Source: Palsa-504 sp963806335
GTDB lineage: Bacteria > Actinomycetota > Actinomycetes > Streptosporangiales > Streptosporangiaceae
NCBI GenBank assembly: GCA_963806335.1
Contig: CAWDXO010000013.1
Span: forward strand, 186,001 to 250,000
Direction of reading: 5' to 3'
DNA: 64,000 nucleotides
Shown here: piece after piece, positions 19,874 to 28,954 of the stretch
Layout: every line of letters begins with the position of its first letter
How positions within the stretch are numbered: the stretch's first letter is position 1
Position numbers and translations under genes: made by a program
The notes under the pieces: model-generated
What the model was told of the DNA's origin: nothing
What the model saw: only the letters and a program-made list of their open reading frames with translations
The model's database searches: none

Positions 19874-20644
19874 CTAGAGCCGGTTGATGCGCGCTATTTC
19901 CTCGCTGGTGAGGGAGAAACCGAAGAGGTCCAGGTTCGACTCGATGCGTTCGGGGCGGACGGACTTGGGGATCACGGTGATGCCGAGCTCGAGGTGCCAG
20001 CGCAGCACCACTTGCGCGGGCGTCACACCGTATCTGGCCGCGATCTCGGCCAGGACCGGATGGCCCAGCCGGGTGCCCTTGAGCGAGCTGTAGCCCTCCA
20101 CGGCCACCCCGCGCTCGGCGTGCGCGGCCAGCAGCGCCGAATCGTAATGGGCGGGGCTCCACGAGATCTGGTTGACCGCCGGGCCCTCGCCCGTCGCCGC
20201 GATCAGCTCGTCGATCTGGGCGACGTCGTAATTGCTGACGCCGACTGCGCGGCACAGTCCCTCGTCCCTAATGGTGAGGAAGTCCCGCCACAGCCGGGGT
20301 GAGGCCTGCCGGCGCGGCGGCCAGTGGATCAGCCACAGGTCCACGTAGTCCGTGCGCAGGGCCCGCAGGCTGTCGGCGATGGTGGCGCGGGCCTGCCCGG
20401 CCCGGCCCGGCGGCAGCTTGGTGGTGACGAACACGTCGCGACGGTCCAGGCCGCTTTCGGCGATGGCGCGACCGACCTCGGCCTCGTTCCGGTACATGGT
20501 GGCGGTGTCGACATGCCGGTAACCGACCCGCAGCGCGTGCCGGATGGCCTCATAGCCGCGCGGGCCCTGGATCTGCCAGGTGCCGAACCCCACCATCGGC
20601 ATCGCGACGCCGTTACCCAGGTCCACCGCGGGAATCTCGGTCAT
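19874..20644 (-). CDS. Aldo/keto reductase
   Basis: 256 residues forming the complete AKR barrel. Catalytic residues are visible: Asp and Tyr in VDTATMYRNEAEVGRAIAES, Lys in VFVTTKLPPG, and His in DLWLIHWPP. NADPH-binding residues lie in VIPKSVRPERIESNLDLFGF. It resembles 2,5-diketo-D-gluconate reductase-like AKR5 enzymes; the physiological substrate is unknown. It starts 17 bp after the hutF stop on the same strand and may be read with the hut genes. Confidence 0.92.
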   Translation of the reverse strand: MTEIPAVDLGNGVAMPMVGFGTWQIQGPRGYEAIRHALRVGYRHVDTATMYRNEAEVGRAIAESGLDRRDVFVTTKLPPGRAGQARATIADSLRALRTDYVDLWLIHWPPRRQASPRLWRDFLTIRDEGLCRAVGVSNYDVAQIDELIAATGEGPAVNQISWSPAHYDSALLAAHAERGVAVEGYSSLKGTRLGHPVLAEIAARYGVTPAQVVLRWHLELGITVIPKSVRPERIESNLDLFGFSLTSEEIARINRL

Positions 20645-20661
20645 ACCGTCAATTGTCCGCT

Positions 20662-22116
20662 TCAGCCGAGGACCGCGTGGATCGAACGGGAGAGCTCGGC
20701 GGGCACGCCCGGCACCAGCAGGTGAACGCCATCGCGGACCACGTCCCGGCCGCTGATCACGACATCCCGCACGTCGGCCGCGCTCGCCGCGAACACCGCG
20801 GTCTCCAGGGCCAGGCCGTGACCGGCGCCCGCGGTCCGCACGCTATCCAGGGTCACGGTCACCAGGTCCGCCCGCGCGCCGGGGACGATATGCCCCGCGT
20901 CGGGCCAGCCCAGGCTGCTGTGCCCGGCGGAGGTAGCGGCCCGCAGCAGGGCCTCGGCGGTAAAGTGCCCGCGCGAGCGCCGGGCCAGCCGTTCGGCGTA
21001 TTCCACGCCGCGGGCCTCCGCAAGGATGTCGATCGCGGCGTGGCTGTCGCTGCCCAGGGTGAGCGTGCACCCGGACGCGGCCAGCGGCCGCGCGGGCGCG
21101 AGGCCGTCCCCGAGGTCGCGTTCGGTGGTGGGGCACAGGCAGGCGAACACCTGGGCCCCGCCGAGCAGTTCCAGATCGGCCGCGCTGACGTGGGTCGCGT
21201 GCACCACGGTGGTCCGCGGCCCGAGCGCGTCTTCGTCGTACAGCAGCCGGGCGGGCGACACGCCGTAGACGGCCTGGCACGCGTCGTTCTCGGCCTGCTG
21301 CTCGGACATGTGAACGTGCAGCGGGGCATCCCGCCCGCGGGCCCAGGCCACGACCGGATGCATGTGCTCCGGCGGCACCGCGCGGACCGAGTGGATGGCC
21401 GCGCCGGCCTTAGCGTGCGGGTACTCGTCGAGCTTGAGTTCGTCCGCCCGCGACGCCCACCGCGTGGCGTCGCCGTCGGTGAACCGCACCTGCGCGCCGG
21501 ACAGCGGCAGCACCCCGGACCGGTCCAGGCCGCCGGCCAGGTAGCAGGTGTCGAGCAGGGTGATGCGCAGGCCCGCCTCGGCGGCCGCCTGGACCAGGGC
21601 GGATCCCATCGCGTTCGGGTCGGCATAGGGGCGGCCGTCCGGCTGGTGATGCAGGTAGTGGAACTCACCGACGCAGCTGATCCCGGCCAGGGCCATCTCG
21701 GCGTACACGGCCCGGGCGAGGGCAAGGTAACTGTCCGGATCGAGCCGCGCGGCGACCTCGTACATGCGATTGCGCCAGGTCCAGAACGTCCCCTGGCCGG
21801 CCTGCGTGGTGGCCCGTAGCGCGCGGTGGAAGGCGTGGGAGTGAGCGTTGGCGAAGCCGGGGAGGGTGAGGCCTCGGAGGTGCTGCGGGGCGGGTGAGGT
21901 TGATGGGGCGATATGGGCGGCAGGGGCTGGCGGGGCAGCAGGAACTGGTGGGGAGGCAGGGGCGGATGGGGTAGAGACTAGTAGGGCGGCAGGGGCTGGT
22001 GGGGCGGCAGGGGTGACGGAGGTGAAGCGGTCCCCGTCGGCTTCGATGAGAACGTCGCGGGAGAGGCCCTGGCCCGGGAGCCAGGCCAGGTCGGCGAGCC
22101 AGCGGCGGACGGTCAT
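20662..22116 (-). CDS. hutF: Formimidoylglutamate deiminase
   Basis: 484 residues of the amidohydrolase superfamily. The metal site is seen in PGFANAHSHAFHRAL, AAIHSVRAVPPEHM, PLHVHMSEQQAENDAC, VVHATHVSAADLELL and TLGSDSHAAIDILAE. The enzyme turns N-formimidoyl-glutamate into N-formyl-glutamate and ammonia in histidine breakdown. The ATG at 22116 overlaps the stop of the amidohydrolase gene (ATGA); sequence upstream in frame is not homologous. Between the first strands and the HSHAF motif is an Ala/Pro-rich insertion (about 45 residues), encoded by GC-rich imperfect repeats at about 21890-22015. Confidence 0.92.
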   Translation of the reverse strand: MTVRRWLADLAWLPGQGLSRDVLIEADGDRFTSVTPAAPPAPAALLVSTPSAPASPPVPAAPPAPAAHIAPSTSPAPQHLRGLTLPGFANAHSHAFHRALRATTQAGQGTFWTWRNRMYEVAARLDPDSYLALARAVYAEMALAGISCVGEFHYLHHQPDGRPYADPNAMGSALVQAAAEAGLRITLLDTCYLAGGLDRSGVLPLSGAQVRFTDGDATRWASRADELKLDEYPHAKAGAAIHSVRAVPPEHMHPVVAWARGRDAPLHVHMSEQQAENDACQAVYGVSPARLLYDEDALGPRTTVVHATHVSAADLELLGGAQVFACLCPTTERDLGDGLAPARPLAASGCTLTLGSDSHAAIDILAEARGVEYAERLARRSRGHFTAEALLRAATSAGHSSLGWPDAGHIVPGARADLVTVTLDSVRTAGAGHGLALETAVFAASAADVRDVVISGRDVVRDGVHLLVPGVPAELSRSIHAVLG

Positions 22117-23411
22117 GGGCGAGCGGGGGATGGGCGAGGGGGGCGCGGGCGAGACGGGCGAGCGGGGGATGGGCGAGGGGGGCGCGGGCGAGACGGGCGG
22201 GCCGGTCCGGCTAGGTCCTCTAGCACCGCGGCGAGCGCGCGGACCCCGGCTTCGCAGTCCGCCGGTTCGGCATGCTCGGCGGGCGAGTGCGAGACGCCGG
22301 TGGGGTTGCGGACGAAAAGCATCGCCGTCGGGATCCGGGCGGCCAGGATCCCGGCGTCGTGGCCGGCCCCGGTGGGCAGCACCGGGGCGGTCATCCCGGC
22401 CGCGGCCAGCACGCCAACGATCCGGTCCCGCAGGCCAGCGTCGAAACGGACGGGCGGGGTGTATGACTCCGGCCGTACCGTCAGCATCACCCCGTGCTCG
22501 GCGCACGTTTTTTCCGCGGCCGAACGGACGATGGTGACGGTCTTCTGCAGCGTTTCCTCGTCCGGGGCACGGGCGTCCAGCCAGGCCTTGACCACCGCAG
22601 AGACGCCGTTGACGCCGCCCGGCTCCGCGATCACCTTGCTGACCGTAGCCAGGGCACCATGCTGTTCAGCGGTCTGGCGGGCGGTGAGGACGGTGCTCGC
22701 GTACGGGAGCATCGGGTCGTTGCGGTCGGCGAACCGGGCGGTGCCCGCGTGGTCGGGGCGCCCGGTGAAGTCGAGCCGCCAGCGGCCGTGCGGCCAGATT
22801 CCCTCGGCGACGCCGACGGCGGCGCCCAGCGGCGCCAGCGCACGGCCCTGCTCCACGTGCAGTTCGACGAAGGCGCCGATGCTCATCAGGAGGTCATCGC
22901 GAGGACCGATCAGCTGGGCGTCCACGCCCGCGGCCGCCATCGCCGCGGCCAGCGTGAGACCGGCGTCGTCGGTGAGGGCCCGGGCCGCGTCCGGCGCGAT
23001 AGCGCCCGCCAGCAGGCGGCTGCCCAGGCAGGAGACGCCAAAGCGGGCGCCCTCTTCCTCGGTCCAGACGGTGATAGCCACCGGTCGTTCGGGATAAAAG
23101 GATTTTGACTTTAGGTTGTCTACGGCGGCCAGGGCAGCCGCCACGCCTAGCGCTCCGTCGTAACCTCCGCCGTCGGGGACCGAGTCCAGATGGCTCCCGG
23201 TGACGATGGCGTTCGGTGCCCGTGGCCCCCACCAGGCCCATAGGTTGCCGTTGTTGTCGGGCTCGACGGTCAGGCCACGCTTGTTCGCCTGGTCGGTGAA
23301 CCAGGCGCGGCAGCTGGCGTCGGCCTCGGTCCAGGAGTAGCGGCGGTAGCCGCCGGTGCTTTCGTGGCGGCCAAGCGGTTCGAGCTCGCGCCACAGCTCG
23401 GCGAAGCTCAT
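22113..23411 (-). CDS. Allantoate amidohydrolase-type M20 hydrolase of the hut operon
   Basis: 432 residues. M20/M28 di-metal motifs are visible: TGSHLDSVPDGGGYDGALGV, ITVWTEEEGARFGVSCLGSR, LHVEQGRALA, FTGRPDHAGTARFADRNDP, PTGAGHDAG, and the last His in GVSHSPAEHAE. By sequence it is allantoate amidohydrolase / N-carbamoyl amino acid hydrolase-like, but it lies between hutU and hutF with 4-bp overlaps at both ends. The inference is that it hydrolyses N-formyl-L-glutamate, the last step after HutF. Its tail (PRPPRPSPARPSR repeated) is read from a duplicated 39-bp unit. Confidence 0.85.
   Translation of the reverse strand: MSFAELWRELEPLGRHESTGGYRRYSWTEADASCRAWFTDQANKRGLTVEPDNNGNLWAWWGPRAPNAIVTGSHLDSVPDGGGYDGALGVAAALAAVDNLKSKSFYPERPVAITVWTEEEGARFGVSCLGSRLLAGAIAPDAARALTDDAGLTLAAAMAAAGVDAQLIGPRDDLLMSIGAFVELHVEQGRALAPLGAAVGVAEGIWPHGRWRLDFTGRPDHAGTARFADRNDPMLPYASTVLTARQTAEQHGALATVSKVIAEPGGVNGVSAVVKAWLDARAPDEETLQKTVTIVRSAAEKTCAEHGVMLTVRPESYTPPVRFDAGLRDRIVGVLAAAGMTAPVLPTGAGHDAGILAARIPTAMLFVRNPTGVSHSPAEHAEPADCEAGVRALAAVLEDLAGPARPSRPRPPRPSPARPSRPRPPRPSPARP
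22117..22200. repeat. 39-bp tandem duplication at the amidohydrolase 3' end
   Basis: Two perfect 39-bp copies (22117-22155 and 22156-22194) and the first bases of a third. The unit is divisible by three, so both copies encode the same 13-residue Arg/Pro/Ser/Ala tail. Confidence 0.85.
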
Positions 23412-25060
23412 CCCTCCGCCATGGGGACCCGGACGCCGCGCTCGGCCGCCACCGTGGCGGCCCTTTCGTAGCCGGCGTCGGTGTGCCTGATCACGCCCAT
23501 CGCCGGGTCGTTGGTGAGGACTCGCTCGAGCTTGGTGGCGGTGAGTTCGGTGCCGTCGACCACACAGACCTGGCCGGCGTGGATGGAGCGGCCGATGCCG
23601 ACGCCGCCGCCGTGGTGGATGGACACCCAGGACGCGCCGGAGGCCGTGTTGACCAGCGCGTTCAGCAGGGGCCAGTCGGCGATGGCGTCGGATCCGTCGG
23701 CCATTGCCTCGGTTTCGCGGTACGGCGACGCGACCGAGCCGCAGTCCAGGTGGTCGCGGCCCAGCACGATCGGGGCGGACAGGTCGCCGTTTTTGACCAT
23801 CTCGTTGAAGCGCAGCCCGGCCAGGTGCCGCTCGCCGTAGCCGAGCCAGCAGATCCGGGCCGGCAGGCCCTGGAAGTGCACCTTCTCCTTCGCGAGCCTT
23901 ATCCACCTGGCCAGGGACTCGTTCTCCGGGAACAGCTCGAGGATGGCCCGGTCGGTGGCGGCGATGTCGTCCGGGTCGCCGGACAGCGCGGCCCAGCGGA
24001 ACGGGCCCTTGCCCTCGCAGAACAGCGGGCGGATGTAGGCCGGGACGAAGCCGGGGAAGTCGAACGCTCTCTGGTAGCCGGCTAGCTGGGCTTCGCCGCG
24101 GATGGAGTTGCCGTAGTCGAAGACCTCGGCGCCCGCGTCCTGGAACTCGACCATGGCGGCGACCTGCTCGGCCATCGAGTCGCGGGCCCTGATGGTGAAG
24201 CCTTCCGGATCCTCGGCTCGCAGCGCGGCCATGTCGTCGAAGGCGACGCCTTTCGGCAGGTACGTCAGTGGATCGTGGGCCGAGGTCTGGTCGGTGACGA
24301 TGTCGATGGGCGCGTGGCGCTTGAGCATGGCCGGGAACACCTCGGCGGCGTTGCCCAGGAGTCCGATGGAGAGAGGCTTATTTGCGTCCCGGGCGGCGAC
24401 GGCTCTGGCGATGGCGTCGTCGAGGTCTTTGGCCTGCTCGTCGAGGTAGCCGTGCTCGATGCGCCTGGCGATCCGGGACGGGTCGCACTCGACACAGATG
24501 ACCACACCGCCGTTCATGGTCACGGCCAGCGGCTGCGCGCCGCCCATCCCGCCCAGGCCGGCGGTCAGCGTAATGGTGCCGGCCAGGGTGCCGCCGAAGC
24601 GTTTAGCGGCGATGGCGGCGAATGTCTCGTAAGTGCCCTGCAGGATACCCTGGGTGCCGATGTATATCCAGGAGCCGGCGGTCATCTGGCCGTACATGGT
24701 CAGGCCGAGGTGCTCGAGGCGGCGGAACTCCTCCCAGGTCGCCCACTGCGGGACGAGGTTGGAGTTCGCGATGAGCACGCGCGGGGCCCATTCGTGAGTT
24801 CTCAGGACCCCGACGGGCTTGCCGGACTGGACGAGCAGGGTCTCGTCATCGTTGAGGCCCTGGAGGGTCCTGATGATCGCCGCGTAGGCGTCCCAGCTCC
24901 GGGCGGCGCGGCCGGAGCCGCCGTAGACGATGAGCTGGTCGGGATGTTCGGCGACCTCAGGATCCAGGTTGTTCATCAGCATGCGCATCGCGGCTTCCTG
25001 GGCCCATCCCTTGCAGCTGCGCTGCGAGCCGCGCGGCGCGCGGACCGGTTCGTGGCTCAT
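23408..25060 (-). CDS. hutU: Urocanate hydratase
   Basis: 550 residues, full length. Hallmarks are VYGGSGRAARSWDAY, the NAD site GLGGMGGAQPLAVTMNGG, DQTSAHDPLTYLPKG, DYGNSIRGEAQ, and the catalytic Cys region VRPLFCEGKGPFRWAALSGD-like (here IRPLFCEGKGPFRWAALSG). It adds water to urocanate to make imidazolonepropionate. It is the first gene of a coupled set with the amidohydrolase and hutF; hutH and hutI are not in the window. Expression signals are not evident; the leader is short and GC-rich. Confidence 0.96.
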   Translation of the reverse strand: MSHEPVRAPRGSQRSCKGWAQEAAMRMLMNNLDPEVAEHPDQLIVYGGSGRAARSWDAYAAIIRTLQGLNDDETLLVQSGKPVGVLRTHEWAPRVLIANSNLVPQWATWEEFRRLEHLGLTMYGQMTAGSWIYIGTQGILQGTYETFAAIAAKRFGGTLAGTITLTAGLGGMGGAQPLAVTMNGGVVICVECDPSRIARRIEHGYLDEQAKDLDDAIARAVAARDANKPLSIGLLGNAAEVFPAMLKRHAPIDIVTDQTSAHDPLTYLPKGVAFDDMAALRAEDPEGFTIRARDSMAEQVAAMVEFQDAGAEVFDYGNSIRGEAQLAGYQRAFDFPGFVPAYIRPLFCEGKGPFRWAALSGDPDDIAATDRAILELFPENESLARWIRLAKEKVHFQGLPARICWLGYGERHLAGLRFNEMVKNGDLSAPIVLGRDHLDCGSVASPYRETEAMADGSDAIADWPLLNALVNTASGASWVSIHHGGGVGIGRSIHAGQVCVVDGTELTATKLERVLTNDPAMGVIRHTDAGYERAATVAAERGVRVPMAEG

Positions 25061-25123
25061 GCTGTGCCTTCCCTGCCGAGGACTATTGTGCTTATCATTC
25101 CCCTCGGCGGAATCGGGATGACA

Positions 25124-25238
25124 CGCGGCCGGCGTCGGCGTGGGGCCGGCCGGGAGCCGACCGGGAGCCGGCGTGGGGCCGGCGTGGGCCGGCGTGGGGC
25201 CGGCCGGGAGCCGGCGTGGGGCCGGCCGGGAGCCGGCG
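25124..25238. repeat. GC-rich tandem repeat upstream of hutU
   Basis: About 115 bp made from interspersed GCCGGCGTGGG and GCCGGGAGCC blocks fills most of the gap between hutU and the protease gene. It contains many GCCGGC palindromes and could form strong hairpins at the end of the protease transcript. No gene is seen. Confidence 0.7.
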
Positions 25239-26171
25239 TCAGGCGGCGACTAGTTCGGAGGGTTCGGCGATCACGTCGACCAGGGCGCCGTTACGCATGA
25301 CGGTGATGGCCAGCGGCTGGCCGATCGCCTCGGAGAACATCTGCCGCTGCAGGTCCTGGGAGGCCGCGACCGGCTGCCCCGCCACGGTGAGCAGCAGGTC
25401 CCCCTGGCGGAGGCCGGCCCGGTCGGCGGGCCCGCCGGGCACCACCTCGGCCACGAGCAGCCCGGTCTTCCGGCCGAGGCGCTCGCGCCACGCCGCGGGC
25501 ACCGGACCCGGCATCATGGCCAGGCCCAGGTAGGCCCGCCGGACCCGGCCGTCACGCATCAGCGCGGAGATGATCCGCCGCGTGGTGTCGTTCACCGGGA
25601 CGGCCATGCCCAGGCCGACGCCGGCCACGGCCGTGTTGATCCCGATGACGCGTGCGTCCGCGTCGGCCAGCGCCCCGCCCGAGTTGCCAGGGTTCAGCGC
25701 CGCGTCGGTCTGGATGACGTCCTCGATCACGCGCCCGCGGGCGGGCAGGGACCGGCCGAGCGCGCTGACCACACCGGCCGTTACGGAACCGGCCAGGCCG
25801 AGCGGGTTACCGACCGCCACCACCAGCTGCCCGACCTTGAGCTGATCGGCCTCGCCCAGCTCGGCCGGCTCGGGGGTCGGGCCGTTGGCGCGCAGCACGG
25901 CCAGATCGGAGAGCGGATCCGCGCCCACGACCCGGAACGGAGCGGACGTACCATCGGAAAAGGACGCGGTACCGCTGGTCGCCTTGCCGACCACGTGGGC
26001 GTTGGTCAGCAGGAACCCGTCACCGGTGAAGACCACGGCCGAACCGAGGCTCTCCCCCGTCCCGCCCGGCCCCCGGCGTGGCACCCGCAGGCTCGCCACC
26101 TTCGGGGTAAGGCGTTCGGCGACGCCGGTGACGATCTGCGAGTATGCGTCTAGTGGGTGGCTAGCCTCCAT
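25239..26171 (-). CDS. HtrA-like trypsin family serine protease with PDZ domain
   Basis: 310 residues. The catalytic triad is intact: His in LLTNAHVVG, Asp in PLSDLAVLR, Ser in NPGNSGGAL. A PDZ domain follows (GLLVAEVVPGGPADRAGLRQGDLLLTVAGQPV). It lacks the long membrane anchor of typical HtrA, and no signal peptide is visible, so it may be cytoplasmic or lack its export sequence. The ATG at 26171 is chosen over one at 26192 because GGGAG lies 5 nt upstream. Role: probable protein quality control. Confidence 0.9.
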   Translation of the reverse strand: MEASHPLDAYSQIVTGVAERLTPKVASLRVPRRGPGGTGESLGSAVVFTGDGFLLTNAHVVGKATSGTASFSDGTSAPFRVVGADPLSDLAVLRANGPTPEPAELGEADQLKVGQLVVAVGNPLGLAGSVTAGVVSALGRSLPARGRVIEDVIQTDAALNPGNSGGALADADARVIGINTAVAGVGLGMAVPVNDTTRRIISALMRDGRVRRAYLGLAMMPGPVPAAWRERLGRKTGLLVAEVVPGGPADRAGLRQGDLLLTVAGQPVAASQDLQRQMFSEAIGQPLAITVMRNGALVDVIAEPSELVAA

Positions 26172-26198
26172 GGCATCTCCCGGCCCAGTCAAATCTGA

Positions 26199-26780
26199 TT
26201 ACAGGATTACATGTAACCATGAAATGGGCGAGGTGCTTACCAGCGGCTGGTTCGCCTGAAGCGAACCTTGGCGCCGCCGGAGGTGCGGGCGCGGCGGGGC
26301 CGCGTCAGCGGGGCTGGGCGCGGCCGGTCCGCGGGGCTGGGCGCGGCCGGTACGCGGGGCTGGGCGTGGCCGGTACGCGGGGCTGGGCGCGGCCGGTCCG
26401 CGGGGCTGGGCGTGGCCGGCCAGGCCGATGGGGTTGCCTTCGGGGTCGACGATCGTGGCGAGGGTGCGGGTCGGGCCGTCGGGGGACGGTGGCTCCAAGA
26501 TCTCGCCGCGATGGGCCGTTACCCGGTTGAGGGTTTCATCCATGTCGGCGACGTGGAGCCAGATCATCGGCCCGGCGTCCCGGGCTGGCGGACGGCCCTC
26601 CACCCACTGGCCGATGAGGCCGGGGGACTCGAAGTCCGGGTGGTGCTCCTCGATGTCCCAGCCGAAGACGGCGGCATAGAACGCGGCCGCCCGCGTGCCG
26701 CTGACCGCCGGTAGCTGCAGATAACAGAGCTGGCCGTGGGCGAGACCGAGCACTCGGCTGGCCTCGGAGTCCTGGCTCAT
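26199..26780 (-). CDS. VOC (glyoxalase) family protein with repeat-derived tail
   Basis: The first 125 residues form one VOC domain (LPAVSGTRAAAFYAAVFGWDIEEH, PMIWLHVADMDETLNRVTAHRGEIL, ATIVDPEGNPIGLAG), the type often called lyase/dioxygenase-like. After that the protein runs 65 residues through HAQPRGPAAPSP repeats, coded by five 23-bp repeats. As 23 is not a multiple of three, each copy changes the frame, so the tail is unlikely to be selected sequence. Substrate unknown. Its stop lies 28 bp before the protease start. Confidence 0.8.
   Translation of the reverse strand: MSQDSEASRVLGLAHGQLCYLQLPAVSGTRAAAFYAAVFGWDIEEHHPDFESPGLIGQWVEGRPPARDAGPMIWLHVADMDETLNRVTAHRGEILEPPSPDGPTRTLATIVDPEGNPIGLAGHAQPRGPAAPSPAYRPRPAPRTGRAQPRGPAAPSPADAAPPRPHLRRRQGSLQANQPLVSTSPISWLHVIL
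26308..26421. repeat. 23-bp tandem repeat, about five copies
   Basis: Units start GCGGGGCTGGGCG and end GGCCGGTAC or GGCCGGTCC. Copies begin at 26308, 26331, 26354, 26377 and 26400; they differ at only a few positions. The block lies at the 3' end of the VOC gene. Confidence 0.88.
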
Positions 26781-26801
26781 GGCTAGCCTTTCTTTCTAGT
26801 C

Positions 26802-27800
26802 TTAGGGAATTAGCTGGCTGGTCTTAGGGACCTGGCACTCGACGACGTACTGGCCGGAGGCCTGGGTTCCCGCGGTCACGATCTCGAGCCCGGCGCGGCG
26901 CGCTAGCTTGGTGAACTGCGTCAGCCCGCTGGTCTTCCCGCCCGCTACCAGCATGTCGATGCCCAGGGAGCGCGGGATGTCATCAGGCGAGACGCCGCCA
27001 AGGACGACGATTCTCCCGTCGGGATAAGCGGCCTCGGCGCAGCGGCGCAGGATGGCTACGGTCGGCTCGTCCGGCCAGTCGTTGAGCACCTTCTTCAGCA
27101 CGTACAGGTCGGCGCCGGCGGGCAGCGGATCGAAGAAACTCTGTCCGTGGATTGTTACCCGGCCGGCCACTCCGGTTTGGTCTATGGTCTCGGCGGCCCG
27201 GGCGACCGTGCCCGGGAGGTCGACGAGGATGCCCGTTAGCTGCGGATGACGGCGGAGGAGAGACGCCAGCATGGCTCCGGTTCCGCCGCCCACATCGACC
27301 ACGGTGTGGATCGGCTCCCAGCCGCCGCTGAGCTCGATGTCGAAATCGGGAAGACCATGCCCGGCCGGTCCCATCAGCGCGTCGAAGTCCGCCGCGATCG
27401 GCGGATGCGCGGCGAGGTCCTCCCAGAAAGGCAGGCCGAACACCTGCTGGTAGCCCGGCTCACCGGTACGGACGTAGTCGAGCAGGGTCCCCCACGTGTG
27501 CGCCATCCGGCCGCCGATGCCGTTGAGGTCGATGAAACGGCTGGAGTCCGCTAGCTGGGCGGCCGGCCTATTGCAGGAGAAACGCCCCGGCGATTCCTCG
27601 GTGAACACCCCCTGGGACACTAGATGGCCGAGGACCGCGTGCAAGGCATCCTGGTCGCATCCTGCTTTGGCAGCCAGGTCGCGGATGTCAGTATGGCCGG
27701 CCTCGATGTGTTCGGGGATGTGCAGGGTGGCAGCCACCCGCAGGCACCACGGAGTGGTCAGGTCAAGCATCCGGTCGAGATCCGCGCTGTCCTCAGGCAT
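26802..27800 (-). CDS. O-methyltransferase (plant/actinobacterial dimerising type)
   Basis: 332 residues. An N-terminal winged-helix dimerisation domain (TTPWCLRVAATLHIPEHI, DIRDLAAKAGCDQDALHAVLGHLVSQGVF) precedes a Rossmann SAM domain (HTVVDVGGGTGAMLASLLRRHPQLTGILVDLP, then PAGADLYVLKKVLNDWPD). The general base His found in many family members (HxxHDW) is replaced by Lys in VLKKVLNDWPD, so catalysis may differ. The gene could act on a small phenolic or polyketide, but no biosynthetic cluster surrounds it. Its start overlaps a VOC remnant by 8 bp. Confidence 0.88.
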   Translation of the reverse strand: MPEDSADLDRMLDLTTPWCLRVAATLHIPEHIEAGHTDIRDLAAKAGCDQDALHAVLGHLVSQGVFTEESPGRFSCNRPAAQLADSSRFIDLNGIGGRMAHTWGTLLDYVRTGEPGYQQVFGLPFWEDLAAHPPIAADFDALMGPAGHGLPDFDIELSGGWEPIHTVVDVGGGTGAMLASLLRRHPQLTGILVDLPGTVARAAETIDQTGVAGRVTIHGQSFFDPLPAGADLYVLKKVLNDWPDEPTVAILRRCAEAAYPDGRIVVLGGVSPDDIPRSLGIDMLVAGGKTSGLTQFTKLARRAGLEIVTAGTQASGQYVVECQVPKTSQLIP

Positions 27801-27930
27801 GTTTAGCCTCCATCTCGGCCAGGCCAGGCTGCTCGTAGACGCCGAGGACGTTGCCCGCGGGATCGCGGAACCGGGCGAACGTCTTGCCCGTCCGCCAGTT
27901 CGGCCGGTCTTCTACCATCGTGACGTGACC
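27793..27930 (-). pseudogene. Truncated VOC-family gene (C-terminal fragment)
   Basis: About 45 codons read VEDRPNWRTGKTFARFRDPAGNVLGVYEQPGL, the C-terminal strand-turn-strand of a VOC domain with its metal-ligand region, but no N-terminal half exists upstream. The gene appears cut near 27930-27950. It lies beside a divergent AraC-type regulator, a frequent partner of VOC genes, so a regulator/VOC pair seems to have lost its enzyme. An open frame extends to 27996 but is not homologous there. Confidence 0.6.
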
Positions 27931-28054
27931 TCCCCGTCCTCGTTGGCTCCGATCCTGCCAGCAAGCTGCCGCGGGAGTCTTGGCAAAAAGGGACACCGGC
28001 TTCGGCTCCGGCTTTACTCGGCTCGGCTCGTGAAACCCGGCCAGGTGTAGGCCA

Positions 28055-28954
28055 ATGCCTGTCGTCGTCCGTCAGCCCGCGCCGCCGCTGGCCGGGCTCG
28101 TGCGGGCGATGGTCTACCGGGCCGGCGAACAGCCACGGACCTCGGTCGAGAAGATCCTGCCTGGTCCCGAAACGGGGCTGTGGGTCAGCCTCAACCGGGA
28201 CGCGTTCCGTTCCTTCGACGACGCTGGCCGCGCCAGCCAGGTCTCTGGCGCCATGGCCGCCGGGCCGACGAGCCGCGCTTGCGTGATCGAGTTCGAAGAG
28301 GGCCACGCTCATGTCTCCGTGACGTTCGCGCTGGGCGCCGCCGGCTGCTTCCTCGGAGTGCCGCTGGCGCAGACGCGGGACGAGCTGGTGGCGTTGGAGA
28401 CGCTCTGGGGGCGGTCCGGTGCGTGCCTGCGGGAGCGGCTGCTTGAGGCGAGGACTCCCGGTGATGCTCTGGCCGTTATGGAGTCTGTCCTGCTGCGACA
28501 GCTGACTGGCGGCCGGCCTGATCCGGCCGTTCTGGCCGCCGCGGGGGCGTTGTCGCGGGGTGTTCCGGTGGGCGACGTGTCGCGCGACCTGGGACTGTTG
28601 CCGAGGACGCTTCGGCGGCGGTTCACGGCTCAGGTGGGTCTGACTCCTAAGCGCTTCGCCCGGGTACAGCGGATTCAGCGGGTCGTTCGTGCCATCCACG
28701 GGCAGAGCCAGGTCGACTGGGCCGTCCTGGCCGCCGAGCACGGGTACGCTGACCAGCCGCATCTCGCGGATGAGTTCCGCGAACTGGTGGGCGTCACCCC
28801 GAACGAGTATCTGCGGTCCCGGATCGACGGACCTAACCATCTGCGGGTCGCTGACAACCAGGCGGCTCGCCTCCCAGGCCGCAGCGCAATCACCGGTCAA
28901 CCCGGCCGACCCGGGCTGCATGTCGCATCGCCAGCGCCATCGTCCCCGGCCTAG
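28055..28954 (+). CDS. AraC-family regulator with DUF6597-like domain
   Basis: 299 residues. The N-terminal sensor region (LVRAMVYRAGEQPRTSVEKILPGPETGLWVSLN and VTFALGAAGCFLGVPLAQTRDELVALETLWG) is like that in the regulator at 848. The DNA-binding domain is VGDVSRDLGLLPRTLRRRFTAQVGLTPKRFARVQRIQRVV plus HGYADQPHLADEFRELVGVTPNEYLRSR. The last 40 residues are poorly conserved. It is divergent from the VOC fragment and the O-methyltransferase, so it may control them. Confidence 0.85.
   Translation: MPVVVRQPAPPLAGLVRAMVYRAGEQPRTSVEKILPGPETGLWVSLNRDAFRSFDDAGRASQVSGAMAAGPTSRACVIEFEEGHAHVSVTFALGAAGCFLGVPLAQTRDELVALETLWGRSGACLRERLLEARTPGDALAVMESVLLRQLTGGRPDPAVLAAAGALSRGVPVGDVSRDLGLLPRTLRRRFTAQVGLTPKRFARVQRIQRVVRAIHGQSQVDWAVLAAEHGYADQPHLADEFRELVGVTPNEYLRSRIDGPNHLRVADNQAARLPGRSAITGQPGRPGLHVASPAPSSPA

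Noticed and set aside
25124..25238. Regulatory array upstream of hutU
   Set aside because: The repeats are imperfect and GC-rich with no clear operator spacing; they look like another tandem-repeat block at a gene end.
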